From Mycocentrospora acerina (lineage: Eukaryota; Ascomycota; Dothideomycetes; Pleosporales), in contig JAKUHH010000046.1 of NCBI GenBank assembly GCA_022701365.1, forward strand, positions 1-15,471: a stretch of 15,471 nt of DNA. The letters are read 5' to 3'. A model generated the notes under the pieces. It was not told where the DNA came from. It ran no database searches and was given only the letters and a program-made list of their open reading frames with translations. This document shows, piece after piece, positions 6,951 through 15,471 of the stretch (the stretch's first letter is position 1; each line of letters starts with the position of its first letter). Position numbers and translations under genes: made by a program.

Positions 6951-9900
6951 CTAAGCCCTTAATTTGTAAAGGGATCTTATAAAGTTTAAGGCTTTATACT
7001 AAATAAGGTCTAAGTTATGTCTAACTTAGCTAACTTAATATTTTAGAGTAGATTAGTAAACTTTACTAGTAAGTATCTTTTCTACCTCTTATTTATCTAC
7101 ACTGTAGATTAGGTTTTTAGCAGGTTTAAGTGCCTCTTATCTTAGTAAAGAATCTTAAGGGTCTTTAAACAGGACATTTAGTGCAAAGATATTATATATC
7201 TGTAAGCCTAAGAGTATTTTTACTTAATATAAGTGCCTAACTTATTTAAGTACCTTAAAAAGACCTTCTTATTGCGCAGATAGCTTTTAGCTAGGTCTTA
7301 AGTTAGTTAAGTTCTTAGTAAATAAGTACACTATATCTCTAACTTACTAATTTACTAGTTGTTAGTGCCTATTAACTACAGCTTGTATTTAGGCCTAGGC
7401 CTTTTCTATATTATCCTTAGCTTATTACTAGGCATTATACATGCAGGTTATTAATGCAAGGGCGTTGCTGTAGTTAATTTTGTTAAATTGTTTAGCAGAG
7501 GGTATAAGGCTCTCTTAGTTCTAACTCTGTCTAGGTTTACTACTAAAGAGGAGCTAATATAAGGCTATCCTAATAGCGCTGTAAAGGAGAGTTATCTAGG
7601 CACAGTTAATTAAGAGTAGGAGGTTACTCTAATTGTCCTAGTAAAAGGATATAAAAGGCTGTAATCTCTAATTAATGTACTTATTTATAATCTCTGTTTA
7701 GCTGTCTGTCTCTTTTTAATAGGCAGTAAAGAGTTTAACCTTTATACCTATAATTTAATAGAACTCTAACTAGAAACTAGAAATAAATTAGGGACTACAG
7801 TCTAATATAATTATGTCTAGAGTATGTCTAAAACAGTATACCTATTAGACAAACAGGTTTGCTATGCCTTAGGCATTAATTATCTTGTAACATAGGATAG
7901 TAATAGCTTGTTTAGACAGTTAGTTAATAATTACTATAATCTAGTTATACCTAGCCTAATCCTTTAGGAAATCTTTAAAATTAATGCATAAGTGCTGCAT
8001 TAGTCTTTTAGGGATAGGCAATAGGTAGAAGTATCTAAAGAGACAGGATTGTCTTAGATATCCTCTACAACAAGAGATGCAGTTTTATATATACTATTAA
8101 TAATTAGCCTCTATACCTTTCTAATAGTACTGTTAGGCTAGTAACTAATAAGTCTTCTTAGAGATAAGGTGCGCTGTAGAGATTTAATTATGTACTTTAT
8201 AAATAAGCTAGGTACATAGAAGAGAATCTCTAGATAAGCAGAGTTAATCCTAGTAGAGCAAGAGTCTGTTACTAATCTAATAGTTATCTAGTAGTTTTGC
8301 TTATTATTCTTTAAAGGCTAACTAGTTTTTGTAGAGAACTATGTCTATTAGTTCTAGAGAGTTAAAAGCTAAAGGGGTTATGTTAAGGCGTAAAGTGTTA
8401 ATAGACATTATCTGTTAGATTTAAGTTTAGAGGTAGGTCTAGGCTAGATTAGTATTAATTTAGCTATAAAGATAATAAGTTCTAAATAAGACTCTTAATT
8501 AATTATCTTCTTAGGCTAGATTTAACTAGCTTAAGTCCTGTTCTTATTAGCTAAGGATATTAGCCTTCTTATTATTCTTGCTTAAGGTATACTTAATTTA
8601 GAAGTTAAAAAGGGCTAGGGCTTTAGACTATTATGCTTATCTAGTATTAAGTACTTTAGTAGTTATAAAATATTCTAAGGCGCAGTAGTCTAAAAGGACT
8701 AGGACTTAGGTCTAAATAGAGGTTAGTTTAGCCTTCTATTTTAAGAAGGCTTAGAGAATAGCAAAAAGTTCCTTGTTATATATTTCTTAATTAAGCTTAG
8801 CTCTAGATAGGACCTTGCTATAGAAGGCTACAAGGTACTATTTCTTGTTAGAGTATTTTTGTAACAAAACCCTAGCAACTACGCTGTCTAATGCATTAGT
8901 CTTAATTTAGGTGTTATAATTAGGCTTAAAATAGCACAAGGTAAGTATAGCTAAAAGGGCAGTCTTAAAGAGATAGAAGGCCTCTTTACACTCTAGGGTC
9001 TATATAAATAGTATTATAGAGGTCTGCAATGCAATAAGGGGTTTTGCAACCTAAGAAAACCTAGCAATAAATTAACAGTAAAAACCTGTAAAGCCTAAGA
9101 AGGACTTTACACTTATAATAGTAGTAAGTTATTCTTAGTTCTTTAAAGCTTCTACCTTTTTTAGGTCTACTTTAATACTTTTGTTAGTTAACATGTATTT
9201 AAGGTACTTTATACAGGTAATATAGAACTTGCTCTTCTTAATATCTACTTAAAGACTAGCAGCATACAGTCTTTTTAGTACCTGCTTTACATGCTATTTA
9301 TAGGTAATAAGGTCTTCTAAATAGATTAAAATGTTGTCTAAGTAAGCAATATAGAAGTTATCTAGAAAGTTAATTAACATATTATTTATGTACTGTTAGT
9401 AGGTTACAAGGCTGTTGCAGAGGCTAAAGAGTAGTACCTTATATTTATATATCTTGTAATAGGTTTAGAAGGTAGTATACTCTTTAGAATCTAGGTTTAT
9501 ACAGATGCAGTTAAACACAGAATAAATATTAAACTTAGTAAAGATCTTAGCCTTTAACAGACAGGATAAGAGCTTATCTATGCAGGGAATTAGATAGATA
9601 TCTTTGCAAGTAAGGTTATTTAGTTTACAGTAGTCTACACAAATGCAGAGGTCCTTATTAGCCTTCTAAACACACAAGATAGGGGATATAAAAAGGCTCT
9701 AACTATGTTTAATCTAGCCTTTTTGTAGGTTCTCTTAGACATAATGTTTAGTAGCTTCTAGCTCTTCTATGTTCTATCTATACAGAGGGCTGTAACTATT
9801 TAGAAGAAGTTTAGTTAGTATAATCTTGTAGTTATATAGTTAAAAGTCTAAGAAAGCCTCTGCAGCAGTCTTGCTAAAGATATCTTAGAAAGAGTAGTAA

Positions 9901-10793
9901 CAAGGTAGTAATTAGTCCTGTATTAGGGCTGCGTTATTAGAGTTATCTTCTAACTTCTTCTTATCTAAAATTTAATTAATTTTATAAAGGCTAGTAGTAA
10001 AGAATTTATTTTCTTAGCATTTTATATTAAAGTAGAAAGCGTTAGCAGAAATAAGAGTAATATAAAAGGAAAGTTTAGTAAGGACAAGTTCTAGTAAGGG
10101 TTAGATAAGTTTTAGCGTTAGGTCTTATGTAATAAGAGGCAAGAACTTCTAACTCTTTAAGAGTTAAAGCATCTCTTAAATCTTATAAATAGTAGTAGTT
10201 ATACTGTACTTCTCTTAATAGTCCTCTTGTTGCTATAGCTTGTCTTGTTATGTAATATCTAAAGTAACAGTTTTAGCAGGAACTGTTTAGTTAAGGGTTA
10301 TTAAGAGCAGCAGAGCAGGATTGTACACAGCAGGATAGCAGCTTAGCTAGATAATCTAGGAGTAATCTGTATCTAACTGTAGCTTAAAACGCTTTATCTA
10401 TTTAATTCTAATAATACAGTCTTGCAAGCTAAGGTCTACTATTACAAAAGAGCAGTTGTAGATCTTTCTTCTATTAATAATTAGATATAATTAGATATAC
10501 TAATTTACTAGAGAAGAGATTTAGTCTTAAAAAACCTTAACTATAACTTAAAATAGTAGCTTTTAGATAAGAGTCTAAAGAGCTTACAAAATAGAGGAAG
10601 TAATTTTTAAATTTAAGAAAAGATAACTTTAAGCGCTAGTGTTAATTAAGGAGTATAATTAGACTTTAAGGCCTTTAGTGTAAAGAATAGAAGGAGAAAG
10701 GAAATGTAGTCCCCTAAACAGGTTTAAGAGACTAAGATTTAAAAAGTTATAACAGTTTAGGCCTAAGAAGGAAGGTCCTCTTAGGCGTCTCTG
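6951..10793 (-). pseudogene. pol: Element 2 pol, degenerate
   Basis: This is the counterpart of the element 1 pol, recognisable only by alignment. The reverse transcriptase motif reads YLDN (9333-9338): the second catalytic Asp GAC is AAC through G to A. The protease site again reads NTS. The integrase second Asp is kept but the following Arg-Gly has become Cys-Ser. The chromodomain ends at SPHKLRA plus TAG next to LTR-a. Stops occur throughout. It could not encode a working polyprotein. Confidence 0.8.
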
Positions 10794-12001
10794 TTTCTTG
10801 TCTAATCCTTGTCTTTGTCTCCTCTTAAATCCTCTAAGTCTTTGCCTAGTTCTTTAAACTTAATCTTCTATACTTAAGGTAAGGGGCACTTACTTAAAAA
10901 GTATCCTAGCTTACTACAGTTGTAGCAGTTGCCTAGAGTTAGGTCTCTTACAGGGACTAGAGTCTTAGATATAGGCTAAAGGGCAAGTAAAAGTTAGGGT
11001 TAAGTTTAGATATAGAGTTCTGCTTATTAGTATAAGTTATAGTTTGTTCTTAGTAGGGACCTCTAAATTAGACCTAAATAAAATTAACTTAATTTATGTG
11101 TTATATAGATTATGCTCCCTGTAGTTAAGACTAAAGGATAGTTCTTTTATTCTATATTAAATACTATTAGGTGTTTAACTATAAGCTTAAAGGAGTTATT
11201 CTATTATTGCTTAAACCTAAGGCTAGGCATTTGCAAAGTTAGTATAATCTTTGTCTATAAGTAGTAAAACTATTCTAATCTAAGTACTTGTCCCCTAATA
11301 GCAGCACTAAAGAACTGTGCTTTAAAGGTAAGGAAGGTTTTTGTCTTATCTATATAGAGTTTATTAAAAGTAGCCTAGCTCTTAGCTCTCTTATTTCCTG
11401 TAATAAAATAGGACTTAAGTAAGTTAATTATATTTTCTGCAATCTTAAAACAGTTAGACAGGGTATTAGATAGGTATTAGGGCTCTAGGTACTCTTTAGC
11501 TAGGCTAGAAGTATGTCTCTAGACTAACGCTATGCAGGCGCGCTTACTCTAATAGTAGTTAGCATTAATCTCTAATTAGTCCTAGATTAAGGCTTGCTAT
11601 TAGCAAAAGGTTAAGTTATAACTATTATTAAGGATGTTAATAGATAGTGTTCTTTTAGATAGTTTTGTGTGTATAGTATTATTAATTAAAATCTTAGACT
11701 AGAACCTTAGGGGTTAAGGTTGTTTTAAGGGAGTTAGTAGTAATTTAGTGCTAGGTAAGGGATAGTCTAAAGTAATTATAGCTTGCTGTAGTTCCTAGAT
11801 TTTAGCATAAAGCTAGTTTACTAATTAAGCTAAGTCCTTCTTTCTTTAGTCTAAATCTAGTATAGGTTCTGCACTAGTTCTTACTAGATTAGGGGATAAG
11901 GTAGGATTAGACACCTCTGCTGTTACCTTTAAAGTTAAGCCTTAAGTATATACTAATCTTTAAGTTAGTTCCTTTAAACTTAGAGTAATAGTAGCAGACA
12001 T
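10781..12001 (-). pseudogene. gag: Element 2 gag, degenerate
   Basis: The ATG (11999-12001) and the stop (TAA, 10781-10783) match those of the element 1 gag, and the length is 407 codons against 409 including stop. The zinc knuckle is changed to C-Y-N-C...G-Y-F...C: the His ligand CAC is TAC (10901-10903), a C to T change. Many stops precede it. The slippery heptamer at its end has lost its GGG. Confidence 0.78.
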
Positions 12002-12291
12002 TAAAGTTAAGTCTAATTCTACTAGGTTCTTAATAGTCTCTAAGTTTCTACTTTAGCGCAATCCTACGCAGCTATTCTAAAGTAATCTTAATGCAGTAGT
12101 CTAAGAAGTTCTAAACCTAAAGGCTTTAGTTATTAAGAGATTGTAGGGATCCTAGCTGTAACAAAATACTAGATATAACAGTATAGTCTAAATTAGTTCT
12201 AAATTAGATAGGGCTTAGACATAATCTAAACAAAATAAGTAGTAATATTATTTAGAGGCTGTTACTAGCTAGGATAAATTATTCTGTATAA

Positions 12292-12578
12292 TGTAACAAC
12301 GCAGGTTATAAGAGAGTAATCTAAATAGAGTCTAAAGTGTCTACTACTAGGCATATAGGAGTGCTAGGACTAGAGGGTAAACTAAAGATACTATTCTCTA
12401 CACTTATAGGTCTTGTATAAAAGGATACAGAAAAACTACTTTATAAAGCTATATAGCCTGCAACCTTATATACCTTTCCCTAGGATTGCTATCTAGGGCG
12501 AGTACAAAACAGGTAGCTATTAGATAGGTGTTGGTTGACTCAGGGGTAATGATGGGATGTGACGTTGTGAACGTTACA
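12292..12578 (-). repeat. LTR-b: 5' LTR of element 2 (287 bp)
   Basis: The sense strand starts TGTAACG at 12578, and the inner end reads GTTGTTACA (CGTTACA with the C mutated). It keeps the TATA region and the AGTTTTTCTGTAT block. Its body shows C-to-T and G-to-A decay, but the outer tip is intact and matches LTR-a and LTR-c exactly over 24 nt. The primer site next to it (12277-12289) has two changes against the LTR block, one leaving a possible G-U pair. Confidence 0.88.
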
Positions 12579-13139
12579 CTTTTCTATCTTTTTACTAAAA
12601 TAACTAGAGTAACTTCTTACTTTTAATTTACTTTATCTAATAAATACTCTAATATAGAACTATTAAAATTGCTATTTATTAGTGTTAATAAGCAGTAAAC
12701 TTAATTAAAGCTGAATATACAAAAAGCCTTACACTCTTAAATAATCGATTTATTAATAGTTACTACTAAAGTACCTTTACATTTATAAATTTTATACAAA
12801 AATGCTTAGCTAGAGGCAAATGATATTTTAGAAAATGCTCAAGCCTAAATATAAGCTATACTTAATAGCTACTAGTAAATACTAGATTAGCAGCTTAGAG
12901 ATTAAGATTATTTATCTACTTAAATGCTAATTGATTATGACCTACCTAAAAGCTATTTATATACTTAATAATGTACTTTTGAAGTAGGAACATAACCTAG
13001 ATACTTATATTTAATAAAGTTATTCTTAATATTAGATATTGTTAATATTTCTTTACTGAATATCTTATTTAAGAATTTCTAAGATATCTTACTAGACTTA
13101 GAAGCGCTAAGGCTTCTAAGAAGCCTAATTAATAGTAAA
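12579..13139. other. AT-rich decayed DNA without a recognisable gene
   Basis: Very AT-rich, full of TAA and TAG on both strands. I see no motif, LTR or RNA gene. A 9-bp hairpin with a 6-nt loop lies at 13097-13120 (CTTAGAAGC, GCTAAG, GCTTCTAAG). It may be the 5' part of the LINE-like fragment or an older repeat decayed past recognition. Confidence 0.6.
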
Positions 13140-13296
13140 GTTAAAAACACCACCTTTGCCTTTTTCAGCCTGTCTGTTCTGACGCCTGCGGCATTAATAT
13201 TTTATTAGATACTATCTTAACACACATTAGACAGTCTCTTCTCTAATTTCTAGAGCCCTAGGGCCTAGGGTAGTAGTTTGCAGCTAGGTTGCAATC

Positions 13297-13517
13297 TTGC
13301 AATTTTGCAATATTAATTTTTAACGTTTAACACTTAGATCATAACTGCACTAGGTTGTTAAGAGGCTAGAAATAGCCCTTAAACTAACACTAGAAATAGA
13401 CCCTAATTACCTAATTTTTAATTTTCTAGAACTAGAGCTAAGGCTAGTCTTAGCCCTAGGCCTAGTACTAGAGTAGATAACCTTTGTGCTATACTCTACT
13501 GAAATAAAAAGAAAAAA
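13297..13517. repeat. 221-bp repeat, copy A, left of the gap base
   Basis: Identical by eye at every base to 13519-13739, at a constant offset of 222, and it ends directly at the N at 13518. See copy B. Confidence 0.93.
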
Positions 13518-13518
13518 N
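13518..13518. other. Assembly gap (single N)
   Basis: The only ambiguous base in the window. It separates two identical 221-bp stretches, as happens when overlapping contig ends are placed next to each other without being merged. Confidence 0.95.
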
Positions 13519-13739
13519 TTGCAATTTTGCAATATTAATTTTTAACGTTTAACACTTAGATCATAACTGCACTAGGTTGTTAAGAGGCTAGAAATAGCCC
13601 TTAAACTAACACTAGAAATAGACCCTAATTACCTAATTTTTAATTTTCTAGAACTAGAGCTAAGGCTAGTCTTAGCCCTAGGCCTAGTACTAGAGTAGAT
13701 AACCTTTGTGCTATACTCTACTGAAATAAAAAGAAAAAA
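13519..13739. repeat. 221-bp repeat, copy B, right of the gap base
   Basis: A perfect copy of 13297-13517. After it the sequence runs on uniquely (GTAGAAAG from 13740). Perfect identity in DNA that is otherwise heavily mutated, with edges exactly at the N, points to an unmerged contig overlap. Confidence 0.93.
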
Positions 13740-14857
13740 GTAGAAAGTAATAATAAGTTAGCTACTAGTATAGAGTAAGATCTTAAAGCTTTAAAAAAAA
13801 TAGAGTAATACTTATAAAAAACCAGTTTTAAAAAGGCTATTAACCTAAATAAGTACTGCTTTGCAGAAAGAACAGTAAGAATACTTAATTAAATAAGGTA
13901 TTAAAGTTTTTAAGATGTACTATTACTTAGTGCAGATAATAACACTAAAGTAGCTACTAAAGAGCTGCTAGCTTAAGTAAAAGTAGTAGTAAAAAGTAAA
14001 TTATCTGCAACTATACTGATACTAAGAGCAAGTAAGAGATATAAAAGATATTTAAATTTAAATATATTTATAATTTAGATATACTACAAACAAATAATAA
14101 AAATAATATAAAAAAAACAGTAAATAATAATCTTAATAAAAATAACATAAAATTATAGGATTTAGTAGCAGGACTAGCAGACTCTACTTATGCTACTAAT
14201 AGCACTAGTAAAATTACTTAAAATACCTAAAAAACTTAAAAAAAAAACAAAACAAAATGCTTATAAACTGCTCTAAAGCAGCAAAAGTTAAAAAAGCTAG
14301 TCTTACTTATAAACTAGATTTTTTAATATAGCTTCAATATAATATAATAGAGACATGCTATAGATACTGCTTAGCTGCTATGATAAATAAAGCTCTAATA
14401 GTAGCTAGAATTATTAATGCTACTTATAATAATATTATTATTATAATATTAAATACCTCTAATACTAATTTTTTACTTTAAAATTAAGATAGCTAGATTT
14501 CTAGACTCTAATTTTAATACTAAAAGATTTAGAAATTAGAAAGCTAGATTTAAGTAGTAGCTTACTATATCTATACATTTAGTAAGTTTTTACTAAACGT
14601 AGCTTTTTTTAAAAAATAGGAATAAAAATATTTAATATTATTACTATATAAGGCAACTCTACGTAGCTAATACCTATAGCAAAGCAAAAAAAATAAGTAA
14701 TATTACTCTTAATAAGAGATAAAGCTTGATTATTTTTACAATTAAAAATTACTAAGAATATAATACATTACTTGCTAGAAAGTTACTAGCTATTATAAGA
14801 GAAAAAGCTAAAATAGTAGCTTATAAGACACCTAGTATAACTAAGCTTTAATTAAAT

Positions 14858-15200
14858 TGCTTTAAGTAAGGGCATATAAAAGATAGTTGCAAAGAAATAA
14901 GCTGCAAATACTGCAGTTTAGAGCACTTTATAAAAGACTATGCTAGCTGTAAAGACTGCAGTATAATAGGCAGTCTATGTTAACACTTATCTCCTACCTG
15001 CAGAAACTGCAAAAGAGAACATATAGCAATAAGAGAGAAGTATAGTTATAGACTATCTAAAAACAGAGAAGCAGCAGAAATATACACTACTGCTAGTACT
15101 AGTACTAATACTACTACTAGCCCTAGTGTTAACACTGCTGCAAATGCTAATACTAATGTAGCTGCTATAAAGAGTAATAATAATAGCAATAACACTACTA
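14858..15200 (+). pseudogene. ORF1-like protein with three zinc-knuckle remnants
   Basis: One frame reads C-X4-H-X4-C (14858-14890), then CKYCSLEHFIKDY (14903-14941) and CRNCKREHIAIREKY (14999-15043). In the last two the expected final Cys is Tyr, as TGT/TGC to TAT/TAC would give. Downstream is a basic stretch (YRLSKNREAAEI), then a Thr/Asn/Ala-rich tail that ends in the TAA made by the first bases of LTR-c. Two internal TAA codons break it (14867-14869 and 14966-14968). Serial CCHC knuckles followed by a basic stretch are usual in fungal LINE ORF1 proteins, which coat the element RNA. Confidence 0.6.
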
Positions 15201-15419
15201 TGTAACGTTCACAACGTCACATCCCATTATTACCCCTGAGTTAACCAACACCTATCTGATAGCTACCTGTTTTATACTTGCCCTAGATAGCAATCCTAGG
15301 GAAGGGTATATAAGGTTGCAGGCTATATAGCTTTATAGAGTAGTTTTTCTGTATCCTTTTATACAAGACTTATAAGTATAGAGAATAGTATCTTTAGTTT
15401 ACCCTCTAGTCCTAGCACT
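15201..15419 (+). repeat. LTR-c: inverted, 3'-truncated LTR of the same family
   Basis: It starts TGTAACG at 15201 and follows LTR-b closely, including the TATA region (about 15307-15313) and AGTTTTTCTGTAT. Similarity stops after AGCACT at 15419, so about 70 bp of the LTR end is missing. Its orientation is opposite to elements 1 and 2. The base before the LTR is in the coding tail of the LINE ORF1, so this copy inserted into the LINE fragment. The target duplication cannot be checked because the other end is lost. It could be a solo LTR or the start of a longer element later cut. Confidence 0.88.
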
Positions 15420-15471
15420 TGTAACGACTAAGCACGTGCACAGTCAACGTGGCTTACCTCGCTTATAGCAT
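15420..15471 (+). mobile_element. Possible start of another LTR element cutting LTR-c
   Basis: Right after the break in LTR-c the sequence begins TGTAACGAC, then continues with G+C-rich, undecayed DNA containing several CpG sites. A TGTAAC start is common to LTRs of fungal Ty3-type elements, and the change from decayed to fresh sequence fits a younger insertion. Only 52 bp are visible. Unrelated genomic sequence after a deletion is the alternative. Confidence 0.35.

Larger units (their letters stand above)
6951..12578 (-). mobile_element. Element 2: heavily RIP-decayed chromovirus, 3' end truncated
   Basis: This element aligns with element 1 along its whole length, from the partial chromodomain at 6951 to the LTR at 12578, with few length changes. 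Most differences are G to A or C to T relative to element 1. CTAG, TTAA and TAG triplets abound and almost no open frame is left, which is severe RIP. Scattered non-RIP substitutions (for example around 8400-8420 and 11805-11830) show that the two elements were already distinct family members. The chromodomain stops after HKLRA, followed by TAG and then the LTR of element 1, so its own 3' end and 3' LTR are gone. Confidence 0.88.
13140..15200 (+). mobile_element. LINE-like (non-LTR) retrotransposon fragment, RIP-decayed
   Basis: A patch at about 13148-13195 is less decayed and G+C richer. The rest is AT-rich and full of stops, but the 3' part at 14858-15200 reads as an ORF1-type nucleic-acid-binding protein. 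The sequence stops at LTR-c, which sits inside the ORF, so endonuclease and reverse transcriptase domains are not in the window. The left border is not defined. Tad/I-type ORF1 is the best guess from the order of zinc knuckles. A Gag-like protein of another element class is possible. Confidence 0.5.

Noticed and set aside
6696..6962. Plus-strand ORF of 88 codons across LTR-a
   Set aside because: Antisense to the LTR, running over its boundary into element 2; not conserved as an open frame in LTR-b or LTR-c.
1319..12578. Simple 5.6-kb tandem duplication of internal region plus LTR
   Set aside because: LTR-a and LTR-b are different subtypes and the internal regions have non-RIP differences, so two separate insertions or a recombination are more likely. 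The shared CT next to both LTR tips may be chance.
13297..13739. Direct repeats as terminal repeats of a small element
   Set aside because: The repeats meet at an N with no sequence between them, so an assembly overlap is simpler.
1..15471. CRISPR array, tRNA, rRNA or bacterial operon
   Set aside because: No regularly spaced repeats, no cloverleaf or rRNA core seen, and the gene structure and decay pattern are fungal.

Overview
The window looks like a transposon graveyard in the nuclear genome of a filamentous ascomycete (Pezizomycotina). Three things point there. The mobile elements are Ty3/gypsy chromoviruses and a LINE-like fragment. Most of the window carries strand-symmetric C-to-T and G-to-A decay typical of repeat-induced point mutation (RIP), a process of filamentous ascomycetes. 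The one host-type gene has a 50-bp spliceosomal-type intron. The species cannot be named from the sequence alone.

Layout. Positions 1-1138 (+): a promoter-like leader, a long CAG/CAA/CAC microsatellite, then a two-exon gene for a cysteine-rich, coiled-coil protein. Exon 2 carries three in-frame TAG codons, so the gene is probably broken. Positions about 1234-6950 (-): element 1, a chromovirus with a 288-bp 5' LTR (6663-6950), gag (5146-6372) and pol in the -1 frame (1253-5158). Pol reads in the order protease, reverse transcriptase, RNase H, integrase, chromodomain. It keeps one frame from end to end but is broken by roughly 38 stop codons. Positions 6951-12578 (-): element 2, a related chromovirus head-to-tail with element 1. 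It is far more decayed, its 5' LTR is at 12292-12578, and its chromodomain is cut off where the LTR of element 1 begins. Positions 12579-15200: AT-rich decayed DNA holding a LINE-like ORF1 fragment (+) with zinc knuckles at 14858-15043. It contains one N (13518) flanked by a perfect 221-bp duplication that looks like an assembly artefact. Positions 15201-15419 (+): a third LTR of the family, inverted, inserted into the LINE ORF and itself cut off at 15420 by a sequence that resembles another LTR start.

How the parts fit. Element 1 is degraded but still shows its working parts. All three LTRs contain a 13-nt sequence, 36 bp downstream of a TATA box in element 1, that is the exact reverse complement of the sequence 2 nt after the element 1 LTR. 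This is the layout of Tf1/sushi-type self-primed reverse transcription. Gag and pol are linked by an in-frame G_GGA_AAC heptamer followed by a 6-nt spacer and a GC-rich stem, the layout of -1 ribosomal frameshifting. The integrase keeps D,D35E and ends in a chromodomain. The protease Asp-Thr-Gly has become Asn-Thr-Ser in both copies. Neither element can be autonomous today. All stop counts and alignments were made by eye.
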